Made by a program: the position numbers and the translations under genes. A stretch of DNA of 64,000 nucleotides from Methylibium sp965279545. GTDB taxonomy: Bacteria > Pseudomonadota > Gammaproteobacteria > Burkholderiales > Burkholderiaceae_C. Below the pieces are notes generated by a model, which saw only the letters and a program-made list of their open reading frames with translations, had not been told where the DNA came from and did no database searches. This document shows, piece by piece, positions 31,986 through 40,240 of this stretch (its first letter is position 1; each line of letters begins with the position of its first letter). The stretch is from positions 4,216,001 to 4,280,000 of the forward strand of contig NZ_OZ257250.1 in assembly GCF_965279545.1 (NCBI RefSeq), written 5' to 3'.

Positions 31986-33896
31986 ATGGCCCTGCTGCAA
32001 ATCGCCGAACCCGGCCGCGCGGCGGCACCGCACCAGCACCGCCTGGCCGTGGGCATCGACCTCGGCACCACCAACTCGCTGGTCGCGACGCTGCGCAGCG
32101 GCGTGCCCACGGTGCTGGCCGATGAACACGGGCGCACGCTGCTGCCCTCGGTCGTGCACTACGCCGAGGGCGGCGGGATCATCGTCGGTGACGCGGCTCG
32201 CGCGCTGGCCCTGCGCGACCCGCAGAACACCATCGCTTCGGCCAAGCGGCTGATCGGCCGCGCGCCCGGCGACATCGGCCCCGGCACCGTGCCCTACGCC
32301 GTGCGCGCGCTGGGCGCGAGCGCGGTGGGCGTGCCCACACGGGCCGGTGTGAAGAGCCCGGTCGAGGTCGGCACCGAGGTCCTGCGCGCGCTGGCGCAGC
32401 GCGCCGAAGCGGCCCTGGGCGGCCCGCTGGTCGGTGCGGTGATCACGGTGCCGGCCTACTTCGACGATGCGCAGCGCCAGGCCACGAAAGACGCCGCGCA
32501 GCGCGCCGGCCTGAACGTGCTGCGGCTGCTCAACGAGCCCACGGCCGCCGCGGTGGCCTACGGCCTGGACACCGCGAACGAAGGCATCTACGCGGTGTAC
32601 GACCTGGGCGGCGGCACCTTCGACGTGTCCATCCTGCGCCTCGCGCGCGGCGTGTTCGAGGTGCTGTCCACCAACGGCGACGCGATGCTGGGCGGCGACG
32701 ACTTCGACACCTGCCTGGTGCGCTGGTTCTGCGAGCAGCAGCCGCGCTTCGAATGGAGCGAGCAGGATGCCGCCGCATTGAACGCAGCGGCCCGCAGCGC
32801 CAAGGAAGCCTTGAGCAGCGAGCTCGAGGTGACGATGCACTGCGAGCGCGGCGACGGCGTCGCACAGACCGCACGGCTGACCCGCGAGGTCTTCGAGGCC
32901 CAGACGGGCGCGCTGGTCCAGCGCAGCATCGCGCCGCTCAAGCGGGCGCTGCGCGATGCCGGCCTGAAGGCGGCCGAGATCGACGGCATCGTGCTGGTCG
33001 GCGGGGCCACCCGCATGCCCCAGGTGCGCCGCGCGGTGAGCGAATTCTTCGGCCGCGAGCCGCACACCGACATCGACCCCGACCAGGCGGTGGCGCTGGG
33101 CGCGGCGATCCAGGCCGACCAGCTGGCCGGCAACCGCGCCGTCGGCGACGCGGGCCTGCTGCTGCTCGACGTGTGCCCGCTGTCGCTGGGCCTGGAGACC
33201 ATGGGCGGTCTGGTCGAGAAGATCATTCCGCGCAACACCACGGTGCCGACCGCGCGCGCCCAGGAGTTCACCACCTTCAAGGACGGCCAGACCGCGATGG
33301 CCATCCATGTGGTGCAGGGCGAACGCGAGCTGGTCAGCGAATGCCGGTCATTGGCGCGTTTCACGCTGCGCGGCATCCCGCCGATGGTGGCCGGTGCCGC
33401 ACGCATCCGCGTCACGTTCCAGATCGACGCCGACGGCCTGCTGTCGGTGAGCGCCGCCGAGCAGACCACCGGCGTGCAGACGCACGTCGAGGTCAAGCCC
33501 AGCTACGGCCTGGGCCACGACACCGTCGCCGACATGCTGCGCAGCGCGCTGACCAGCGCCGAAGCCGATGCCGCCGCACGCATGCTGCGCGAGGCCGAGG
33601 TCGAGGCACGCCGGCTGCTCGATGCGGTGGATGGCGCGCTCGGCGCGGACGAGGCCTTGCTGCTGCCGCGCGAGCAGTTCCAGATCCTGCGCACGATGCA
33701 GGATGTCGCCGACCTGCTCGAGCAATGTGCCACCGACGAAGGCGGCAACCTGGGCGAGCAGAAGGACTTGCGCGAAGGCTTGCGCCACGCCACCGAAGCG
33801 CTCAATGCCGCGACCACGGCCTTTGCCGCGCGGCGCATGAACGCGCGGGTGCGCGAGGCGCTGTCGGGCCGCAGCCTCGAACAGCTCGACGTCTGA
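31986..33896 (+). CDS. hscA: Fe-S assembly chaperone HscA (Hsp70)
   Basis: 636 residues. Hsp70 ATPase signatures: VGIDLGTTNSLVAT, AVYDLGGGTFDVSIL and VLVGGATRMPQVRRAV; the C-terminal part is the substrate-binding domain and lid. HscA uses ATP to release clusters from IscU via its LPPVK motif. The J-protein partner HscB, normally encoded just before it, is missing in this operon, so HscA must borrow HscB from another locus or act without it. Slightly longer than E. coli HscA. Confidence 0.94.
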   Translation: MALLQIAEPGRAAAPHQHRLAVGIDLGTTNSLVATLRSGVPTVLADEHGRTLLPSVVHYAEGGGIIVGDAARALALRDPQNTIASAKRLIGRAPGDIGPGTVPYAVRALGASAVGVPTRAGVKSPVEVGTEVLRALAQRAEAALGGPLVGAVITVPAYFDDAQRQATKDAAQRAGLNVLRLLNEPTAAAVAYGLDTANEGIYAVYDLGGGTFDVSILRLARGVFEVLSTNGDAMLGGDDFDTCLVRWFCEQQPRFEWSEQDAAALNAAARSAKEALSSELEVTMHCERGDGVAQTARLTREVFEAQTGALVQRSIAPLKRALRDAGLKAAEIDGIVLVGGATRMPQVRRAVSEFFGREPHTDIDPDQAVALGAAIQADQLAGNRAVGDAGLLLLDVCPLSLGLETMGGLVEKIIPRNTTVPTARAQEFTTFKDGQTAMAIHVVQGERELVSECRSLARFTLRGIPPMVAGAARIRVTFQIDADGLLSVSAAEQTTGVQTHVEVKPSYGLGHDTVADMLRSALTSAEADAAARMLREAEVEARRLLDAVDGALGADEALLLPREQFQILRTMQDVADLLEQCATDEGGNLGEQKDLREGLRHATEALNAATTAFAARRMNARVREALSGRSLEQLDV

Positions 33897-33913
33897 ATCC
33901 ACCGGAGACTCGC

Positions 33914-34300
33914 ATGACTGCCTCGGTCCAACTCTCGCCGGCGCCGCACGGCGTGGTCAAGCCCGGCACCGAAGTCACGGTGCTGCCGCATCCCGACCTG
34001 TGCCCCGAAGGCCTGGTCTTCGAGGCGCGCAACGGCCGCAAGCTGGTCGACGAGTTGCTCGCCCAGGGCGTGGCGATCGAGCATGCCTGCGAGAAGGTCT
34101 GTGCCTGCGCGACCTGCCATGTGCACGTGCGCTCGGGCGCCGAGTTCCTGGTGCCGGCCGACGACGAAGAAGAGGACCAGCTCGACGACGCCTGGGGCCT
34201 GGATGCGCAGTCGCGCCTGTCGTGCTGCGTCAAGGTCAAGGGCCCGGCCCTGGTGATCGAGCTGCCGCTCTACACGAAGAACCACGCCCGCGAGAAGTGA
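33914..34300 (+). CDS. fdx: [2Fe-2S] ferredoxin, ISC type
   Basis: 128 residues. Adrenodoxin-like cysteine pattern C-X5-C-X2-C (HACEKVCACATCHVHV) plus the fourth Cys in LSCCVKV. The acidic loop DDEEEDQLDDAW and RLSCC are typical of Isc ferredoxin, which gives electrons to IscS/IscU assembly. The N-terminus has about 20 extra residues. Its stop codon TGA coincides with the first bases of repeat copy B. Confidence 0.92.
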   Translation: MTASVQLSPAPHGVVKPGTEVTVLPHPDLCPEGLVFEARNGRKLVDELLAQGVAIEHACEKVCACATCHVHVRSGAEFLVPADDEEEDQLDDAWGLDAQSRLSCCVKVKGPALVIELPLYTKNHAREK

Positions 34301-34690
34301 TACGGCCGTTGCATTCAAACGCATCCGATTGGATGTCGGGCGAGGGCTCGTTGCGGTCTTCGGTGTCTTGTCGGGAAAGCTGACTGTCCAAGGTCAGCGG
34401 GGGCGCTGAGCCGGGTCGCTGTGTTGCGTTCATGTCCCCCGGTGCCGGCCTCACGGCCGCCCCCTCCTCCTTTACTTCACTCCACACAGCAACCCGCCCC
34501 AGCGCCGCCACCACCGCGGCCTTCTCGGACGTGAATACCTTCGCAGGCGGCGATGGTGAGTGCTGGCGAGGGCGTCGGGTGAGCGGCGCAGCGAAGTTAA
34601 GGAGGAGGGGTCGGCCTTCAGGCCGACTCCGGGGGACATGAGCGGAGCCGCTCGCCCGGGGGCCTCGCCAGCACCGCGCGGTACCTGCAG
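34298..34690 (+). repeat. Dispersed intergenic repeat, copy B (about 393 bp)
   Basis: It is near-identical in order to copy A (211-605): TGATACGG start, GTCGCTGTGTTGCGTTCATG, CTCCTCCTTTACTTCACTCC, the inverted arm AAGGAGGAGGGGTCGGCC and GCACCGCGCGGTAC end. It fills most of the 570-base gap between fdx and nifV; the remainder (34691-34870) holds the nifV promoter. The TGA of fdx is supplied by the repeat edge. Confidence 0.75.
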
Positions 34691-34741
34691 GTGGCCCTCA
34701 TGGCCATCTTCTGCGTTGTGGAGGGTCCCGCGTGGCGCGGC

Positions 34742-34838
34742 TGTCGACAACCGAACAATCGGCACACCCTATCTCGAAGCGAAAAACCTGCATCTTTTCA
34801 ATGACTTAGCACGCCCAGGGAGATGGCACAGCGCTTGC
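34742..34838 (+). promoter_or_regulatory. Sigma-54/NifA promoter of nifV-nifW-fixABCX
   Basis: A perfect NifA site TGT-N10-ACA (34742-34757) lies 68 bases upstream of TGGCACAGCGCTTGC (34824-34838), which has the full GG/GC spacing and perfect TTGC. Predicted transcription start is near 34850, just before the nifV ATG at 34871. The strongest promoter match in the window. Confidence 0.85.
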
Positions 34839-34870
34839 GAAGAAGCAGTTGCCGACCTTCGGAGCCCGCG

Positions 34871-36025
34871 ATGTACGTCCCCAGCCCTTCCTGGCCCTTG
34901 ACCCTCAACGACACGACCCTGCGCGATGGCGAGCAGACCGCGGGCGTGGTCTTCACGGGCGAAGAGAAACTCGCGATCGCGCAGGCGCTGGACGATGCCG
35001 GCGTGCCCGAGATCGAGGTCGGCGCGGCCGCGATGGGTGAGGCCGAGATCGAGCTGATTCGCGCCATCACGCAGGCCGGCCTGCGGGCCCGCACGATGGT
35101 GTGGGCGCGCATGTCGGCACTCGACCTGCGCGCCGCGGCGCACTGCGCGGCCGACATCGTTCACCTGGCCGTGCCGGTCTCCGACCAGCAGATCGAACGC
35201 AAGCTCTCGCGCGACCGCGGCTGGGTGCTCGGCATGGTGCAGCGTTGCGTGAGCGCGGCCCGCGATGCCGGCCTGACGCCGAGCGTCGGGCTCGAAGACG
35301 CGTCACGCGCCGATCGTGGTTTCCTGGCGCAGGTGGCACAAACCGCACAGCTTGCCGGCGCGGTGCGCGTGCGCTACGCCGACACGCTCGGCATCCTCGA
35401 TCCCTTCGGCACCTTCGAGCGCATCGCCGAGCTGCGCGGTGCCACCGACATCGACATCGAGATCCATGCGCACGACGACCTGGGGCTGGCCGCGGCCAAC
35501 ACGCTGGCCGCGTTCCGCGCCGGCGCAACGCATGCGAGCACCACGGTCAACGGCCTCGGCGAGCGGGCCGGCAATGCGGCGCTCGAAGAGATCGTGATGG
35601 GCTTGCGTCACCTGCACGGCGTCGAGTGCGGCGTCGACAGCCGTGCGTTGCCGGGCTTGTCGGAGCTGGTCGGGACCGCCGCCGGCCGCCCGGTGCCCGC
35701 GGGCAAGTGCATCGTCGGCGAGGCCGTGTTTTCGCACGAATCCGGCATCCATGTCGACGGCCTGATCAAGGACCGACGCAACTACGAAAGCTTCGACCCC
35801 GCCGAGCTGGGCCGCAGCCACCGCATCGTGCTGGGCAAGCACTCCGGCTCGGCCGGCGTGCGGGCCGCGTTCGGGCGCCTGGACCTGCAGCTCACCGAGG
35901 AGTCGGTGCCCCGGCTGATCGAGCGCATCCGCGATCACGCGATGCGCACCAAGCGCGCGCCGGACGACGCCGAACTCAAGCGCCTGTACCTCGACGTGCT
36001 GCCGCGGATGCGGCAGGCGGCCTGA
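34871..36025 (+). CDS. nifV: Homocitrate synthase NifV
   Basis: 384 residues. LNDTTLRDGEQTAGVVF carries the catalytic and metal residues of the LeuA/HcsA family; HAHDDLGLAAANTLAAF gives the metal-binding histidines; FSHESGIHVDG is the C-terminal signature. It makes homocitrate, the organic ligand of FeMo-co. The ATG at 34871 is the start because an earlier in-frame codon (34823) lies upstream of the predicted transcript start. nifW follows in 26 bases. Confidence 0.95.
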   Translation: MYVPSPSWPLTLNDTTLRDGEQTAGVVFTGEEKLAIAQALDDAGVPEIEVGAAAMGEAEIELIRAITQAGLRARTMVWARMSALDLRAAAHCAADIVHLAVPVSDQQIERKLSRDRGWVLGMVQRCVSAARDAGLTPSVGLEDASRADRGFLAQVAQTAQLAGAVRVRYADTLGILDPFGTFERIAELRGATDIDIEIHAHDDLGLAAANTLAAFRAGATHASTTVNGLGERAGNAALEEIVMGLRHLHGVECGVDSRALPGLSELVGTAAGRPVPAGKCIVGEAVFSHESGIHVDGLIKDRRNYESFDPAELGRSHRIVLGKHSGSAGVRAAFGRLDLQLTEESVPRLIERIRDHAMRTKRAPDDAELKRLYLDVLPRMRQAA

Positions 36026-36051
36026 TCCTCAACCCACGCAGAAAGCCCGCC

Positions 36052-36390
36052 ATGGACGGTTTGATCCAAAAGCTCAAGGCCCTCTCCAGCGCCAACGAGT
36101 TCCTCGACTTCTTCGGTATCGACTACGACGAGCGTGTCGTTCACGTGAATCGCCTGCACATCCTCAAGCGCTTCTACCAGTACCTGCACCGCGCCGAGGG
36201 CCTGGACGCGCTGGACGAGGTCGAGATGTTCCGCCGCTACCGCGAGATGCTGGTGCAGGCCTATCAAGACTTCACCGCCTCGAGCGCAGCGCAGGAGAAG
36301 GTCTTCAAGGTCTTCCAGGACACCGACGGCAAGCAACACGTCACCGTCGATGCGCTGCGGTCGAGCCTGAGCGCGCGCCGCGCCGCCTGA
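36052..36390 (+). CDS. nifW: Nitrogenase-stabilising protein NifW
   Basis: 112 residues. KLKALSSANEFLDFFGIDYD and VNRLHILKRFYQYLHR are hallmark NifW sequences. NifW helps protect or mature MoFe protein under oxygen. Short, soluble, helical. It lies between nifV and fixA with 24 bases to the latter, in the same operon. Confidence 0.95.
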   Translation: MDGLIQKLKALSSANEFLDFFGIDYDERVVHVNRLHILKRFYQYLHRAEGLDALDEVEMFRRYREMLVQAYQDFTASSAAQEKVFKVFQDTDGKQHVTVDALRSSLSARRAA

Positions 36391-36414
36391 GCATCCAACG
36401 CACGGAGCACCGTC

Positions 36415-37263
36415 ATGCACATCGTCGTCTGCATCAAGCAGGTTCCGGACTCCGCGCAGATCCGCGTGCACCCGGTGACCAACACCATCATGCGCCAGGG
36501 TGTGCCGGCCATCGTCAACCCCTACGACCTGTTCGCGCTGGAAGAAGCGCTGCGGCTGAAGGACCAGTTCGGTGGCCGCGTCACCATGCTGTGCATGGGC
36601 CCGCCCCAGGCCGAGGACGCGCTGCGCAAGTGCATCAGCTTCGGCGCCACCGATGCGATCCTCGTGACCGACCGCGCCTTCGCCGGTGCCGACACCCTGG
36701 CCACGTCGTACGCGCTGGCTGCCGCGATCCGCAAGATCGGCCAGGAGCAGGCGGTGGACCTGGTCTTCACCGGCAAGCAGACGATCGACGGCGACACCGC
36801 GCAGGTCGGCCCCGGCATCGCCAAGCGCCTGGGCCTGAACCTGCTGACCTACGTGAGCGGCATCCGGGAAGTCGATCTCGACGCGCGCCGGCTCAAGGTC
36901 GAGCGCCGCGCCGAAGGCGGCGTGCAGGTGCTGGACTCCACCTTGCCGTCGCTGATCACGATGCTCGAAGGCACCAACGAGATGCGCTTCGCGTCGATGG
37001 AAGACATGCTGCGCGCCGCGCGCTTCCCGGTGCGCAAGTGGAACAAGGAAGACGCCGGCATCGAAGACCTCGCGAAGATCGGTCTGAAAGGCTCGCCCAC
37101 CATTGTCAGCAAGGTCTTCGGCCCCACGCCGCGCAGCAGCAAGGCCGACGTCCAGACCGTCGCCGACACCAGCGTGCAGGACGTGACGCTGAACCTGCTG
37201 CAGAAGATCTTCACCGCCCACCCGACGCTCGAAGACGAGCTGGTGGAACGCCTCAGCGCCTAA
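36415..37263 (+). CDS. fixA: Electron-bifurcating ETF beta subunit FixA
   Basis: 282 residues, ETF beta fold: MHIVVCIKQVPDSAQIRV start, NPYDLFALEEALRLKD, TGKQTIDGDTAQVGPG and LTYVSGIREVD. With FixB, FixC and FixX it forms the bifurcating complex that uses NADH to reduce quinone and a low-potential ferredoxin or flavodoxin for nitrogenase. Same operon as nifV. Confidence 0.95.
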   Translation: MHIVVCIKQVPDSAQIRVHPVTNTIMRQGVPAIVNPYDLFALEEALRLKDQFGGRVTMLCMGPPQAEDALRKCISFGATDAILVTDRAFAGADTLATSYALAAAIRKIGQEQAVDLVFTGKQTIDGDTAQVGPGIAKRLGLNLLTYVSGIREVDLDARRLKVERRAEGGVQVLDSTLPSLITMLEGTNEMRFASMEDMLRAARFPVRKWNKEDAGIEDLAKIGLKGSPTIVSKVFGPTPRSSKADVQTVADTSVQDVTLNLLQKIFTAHPTLEDELVERLSA

Positions 37264-37385
37264 GGAGCAGATATGAACGTTGTGACCACACGCTCATGGC
37301 GGGCCGCCGCGCCGGGCCGCCCCAAGCAAGGCCCGACCCTCCCGGAGGGTCGATCGACGTACCCGGCGAGCGGGGTGTCGTCATC
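37264..37385 (+). repeat. Operon-internal GC-rich palindromic repeat, copy 2
   Basis: This 122-base gap between fixA and fixB repeats the structure at 31528-31638: CCGGGCCGCCCCAAGCAAGG, ACCCTCCCGGAGGGT hairpin and GTACCCGGCGAGCGGGG leading to ATGAGC. The ATGAAC near 37274 begins no conserved protein. fixA and fixB are normally adjacent, so this looks like an insertion. Confidence 0.6.
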
Positions 37386-38486
37386 ATGAGCGACGCCCCG
37401 AAACCCGCGCCTGCCCGGCCTGCCGGCAGAGCCGGACGAAACACCGAGCTGTCCGAAGCGCTCAAGGCCTACAAGGGCGTGTGGGTCTTCATCGAGCACG
37501 ACCGCGGCCATGTCAACCCGGTCAGCTGGGAGCTGATGGGCGAGGCCCGCAAGCTGGCCGACAAGCTGCAGGTCGATGTGGCCGGCGTGCTGATGGGCGG
37601 CCCCGACGAGCCGCTCGACGCCTTCGCGAAAGACGCCTACGCGTTTGGCGCCGACCGCTGCTACTTCGTGCGCGACCCGGTCCTGAAGGGCTACCGCAAC
37701 GAGCCCTTCACCAAGGGCCTGACCGACCTGGTCAACAAGCACCAGCCCGAGATCATGCTGCTCGGTGCCACGACGATGGGCCGCGACCTGGCCGGCTCGG
37801 TGGCCACCACGCTCGGCACCGGCCTGACGGCCGACTGCACCGAGCTCAACATCGACGGCCGCGCGCTGGCCGCCACCCGCCCGACCTTCGGCGGCTCGCT
37901 GCTGTGCACGATCATGACGCTGGCCTACCGGCCGCAGATGGCGACGATCCGGCCGCGCGTGATGCAGATGCCCCGGCGCGACGACAGCCGCAGCGGCGAC
38001 GGCGTCGAGATGCCGCTCGGCATGATCGAGACCGACATCGTCACCAAGCTGCTCGAATTCATCCCCGATGCCAACCGCAACACCGTGAACCTGGCCTATG
38101 CCGACGTCATCGTCACCGGCGGCAAGGGCATGAAGCAGCCCGATAACTTCAAGCTGATCTGGGACCTGGCGCGCGTGCTCGGCGCCGAGGTCGGCGGCAC
38201 GCGCCCGGTGGTGCAGGCCGGCTGGATCGAGGCCGATCGCCAGGTCGGCCAGACCGGCAAGACGGTGCGGCCCAAGCTCTACATCGCCGCCGGCGTCAGT
38301 GGTGCGATCCAGCACCGCGTGGGCATGGAGAGCTCGGACGTGATCGTCGCGATCAACACCGACCCGAACGCGCCGATCTTCGAGTTCGCGCACTACGGCA
38401 TCGTCGGCAACGCGATGCAGGTGCTGCCGGTGCTGACGGAAACCTTCCGCAGCTATCTCGACAAGCGCATCCGCAAGGTTGCGTGA
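37386..38486 (+). CDS. fixB: Electron-bifurcating ETF alpha subunit FixB
   Basis: 366 residues. KGVWVFIEHDRGHVNPVSWE at the N-terminus and the FAD-binding GVSGAIQHRVGMESSDVIVA with INTDPNAPIFEFAHYGIVG at the C-terminus are ETF-alpha signatures. Partner of FixA. The first 25 residues (Ala/Pro-rich) are not conserved; the true start could be a little later. No internal Fe-S motif is seen. Confidence 0.94.
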   Translation: MSDAPKPAPARPAGRAGRNTELSEALKAYKGVWVFIEHDRGHVNPVSWELMGEARKLADKLQVDVAGVLMGGPDEPLDAFAKDAYAFGADRCYFVRDPVLKGYRNEPFTKGLTDLVNKHQPEIMLLGATTMGRDLAGSVATTLGTGLTADCTELNIDGRALAATRPTFGGSLLCTIMTLAYRPQMATIRPRVMQMPRRDDSRSGDGVEMPLGMIETDIVTKLLEFIPDANRNTVNLAYADVIVTGGKGMKQPDNFKLIWDLARVLGAEVGGTRPVVQAGWIEADRQVGQTGKTVRPKLYIAAGVSGAIQHRVGMESSDVIVAINTDPNAPIFEFAHYGIVGNAMQVLPVLTETFRSYLDKRIRKVA

Positions 38487-38549
38487 TGGCCCACCCCCGA
38501 AGCGCCTGCGGCGTTCACTTGGCAAGACGCTCGATCAAGGAGTTCTGTG

Positions 38550-39854
38550 ATGGCTGAAAAATTCGATGCGATCGTGGTCGGCGCAGGCCCTTCGGGCAAC
38601 GCCGCGGCCTACACGCTGGCCAAAGCGGGCCTGAAGGTGCTGCAGATCGAGCGCGGTGAGTACCCGGGCTCGAAGAACGTACAGGGCGCGATCCTGTACT
38701 CCCAGGCGCTCGAGCAGATCATTCCCGACTTCCGCGACGACGCGCCGCTGGAGCGCCACATCATCGAGCAGCGCATGTGGCTGCTCGACGACCACAGCTT
38801 CGTCGGCACCCACTACCGCAGCGACGACTACAACAAGCCGCCCTACAACCGCTACACGATCATCCGCGCGCAGTTCGACAAGTGGTTCTCGTCGAAGGTG
38901 CGTGAAGCCGGCGCGCTGCTGATCTGCGAGACCACCGTCGAGCACCTGCTGATGGACGGCGACAAGGTCATCGGCGTGCACTGCGACCGCATGGGCGGCG
39001 ACGTGTTCGCCGACGTGGTGATCCTGGCCGACGGCGTGAACTCGACGCTGGCGCGCAAGGCCGGCTTCCACGGCGAGCTCTCGTCGAAGAACGTCGCGCT
39101 CGCGGTCAAGGAGATCCTCTTCATGCCCGAAGAGACGATCCAGGCCCGCTTCAACATCAACGAGGAAGAGGGCGTGGTGATCGAGATGATGGGCTCGGTC
39201 ACCGAGGGCATGGTCGGCACCGGCTTCCTCTACACCAACAAGGACTCGCTGACGATCGGTGTGGGCTGCATGCTCGGCGACTTCAAGTCCAACCCGAACA
39301 AGACCACGCCGTACGCGCTGCTGGAGAAGCTCAAGCGCCACCCGTCGATCGCGCCGCTGATCGAAGGCGGCGAGATGAAGGAGTACTGCGCCCACCTGAT
39401 CCCGGAAGGCGGCTTCAACGCGGTGCCGAAGATCTTCGGCGACGGCTGGATGATCGTCGGCGACTCGGGCGGCTTCGTCAACGCCGCGCACCGCGAAGGC
39501 TCCAACCTGGCGATGACCACCGGACGGCTGGCGGCCGAGACCGTGATCGCCGCCCGGGCTGCCGGCAAGGCGATGAGCGCGAAGACGCTGAAGGCCTACA
39601 AGGACGCGCTCGACGACAGCTTCGTGATGAAGGACCTGAAGAAGTACCGCCACCTGCCCGACGTGCTGGAAACCAGCCCGCAGTTCTTCACCACCTACCC
39701 CGGGCTCGTCAACCGGGCGGCCAAGACGATGTTCACCGTCGACGGCATCGACAAGATGACGAAGCAGCGCGAGATCACGGGCAGCTTCAAGGCGGCCCGC
39801 AAGCTCACCGGACTGGTGGGCGACGCATTCAAACTTTGGAGGGCCACGCGATGA
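38550..39854 (+). CDS. fixC: FixC, ETF-quinone oxidoreductase-like flavoprotein
   Basis: 434 residues. FAD dinucleotide motif DAIVVGAGPSGNAAAYTLAK near the N-terminus and GDSGGFVNAAHREGSNLAM near the middle-end. It passes electrons from FixAB to quinone. The ATG at 38550 is seven bases after AGGAG; a GTG one codon earlier is less likely. The stop overlaps fixX by 4 bases. Confidence 0.95.
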   Translation: MAEKFDAIVVGAGPSGNAAAYTLAKAGLKVLQIERGEYPGSKNVQGAILYSQALEQIIPDFRDDAPLERHIIEQRMWLLDDHSFVGTHYRSDDYNKPPYNRYTIIRAQFDKWFSSKVREAGALLICETTVEHLLMDGDKVIGVHCDRMGGDVFADVVILADGVNSTLARKAGFHGELSSKNVALAVKEILFMPEETIQARFNINEEEGVVIEMMGSVTEGMVGTGFLYTNKDSLTIGVGCMLGDFKSNPNKTTPYALLEKLKRHPSIAPLIEGGEMKEYCAHLIPEGGFNAVPKIFGDGWMIVGDSGGFVNAAHREGSNLAMTTGRLAAETVIAARAAGKAMSAKTLKAYKDALDDSFVMKDLKKYRHLPDVLETSPQFFTTYPGLVNRAAKTMFTVDGIDKMTKQREITGSFKAARKLTGLVGDAFKLWRATR

Positions 39855-40147
39855 GCACCGTGCTGAACGTCGAGGACAAGCTGTTCCAGAACCGCTACAA
39901 GGTCGACCACGGCCGGCCGCACATCAAGATCAAGGATGCGGCGATCTGCTCCAACGAATGCGAGTCGCAGCAGTGCACCTACGTGTGCCCGGCGGCCTGC
40001 TACAAGGCCGAAGGCAACGGCGCGGTGACCCTCATCACCGACGGCTGCCTCGAATGCGGCAGCTGCCGCGTCATCTGCACCGAGCACACCAACGTGGCCT
40101 GGGAGTACCCGCGCGGCGGGCACGGCATCCTGTTCAAGTTCGGCTGA
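39851..40147 (+). CDS. fixX: FixX, ferredoxin-like protein
   Basis: 98 residues. Cysteine motifs CSNECESQQCTYVCPAACY and CLECGSCRVICTEHTN, of which the second is a 4Fe-4S motif; the rest follows the FixX pattern (WEYPRGGHGILFKFG at the end). It works with FixC in quinone reduction. The start at 39851 overlaps the fixC stop as ATGA and has GGAGGG upstream. Confidence 0.95.
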   Translation: MSTVLNVEDKLFQNRYKVDHGRPHIKIKDAAICSNECESQQCTYVCPAACYKAEGNGAVTLITDGCLECGSCRVICTEHTNVAWEYPRGGHGILFKFG

Positions 40148-40194
40148 GCGCGCGAGTCGAGATCGATGCGGACCGCGAGCCCGCGCACCGGGGA

Positions 40195-40225
40195 CGAGAA
40201 GGGTGACCTTCTCGCCCCTCTTTTT
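40195..40225 (+). terminator. Rho-independent terminator after fixX
   Basis: Perfect 8-bp stem CGAGAAGG / CCTTCTCG with a 4-base loop, then CCCC and TCTTTTTT. It follows fixX by 47 bases and ends the nifV-fixX transcript. The Shine-Dalgarno of the IscR-like gene (AAGGAGAG) overlaps its tail, so partial read-through could still supply the regulator. Confidence 0.8.
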
Positions 40226-40240
40226 TGAAGGAGAGCTTGG

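Noticed and set aside
34823..34870. Extended start of nifV at 34823
   Set aside because: It begins inside the -24 promoter element, upstream of the predicted transcription start; ATG at 34871 fits the family.
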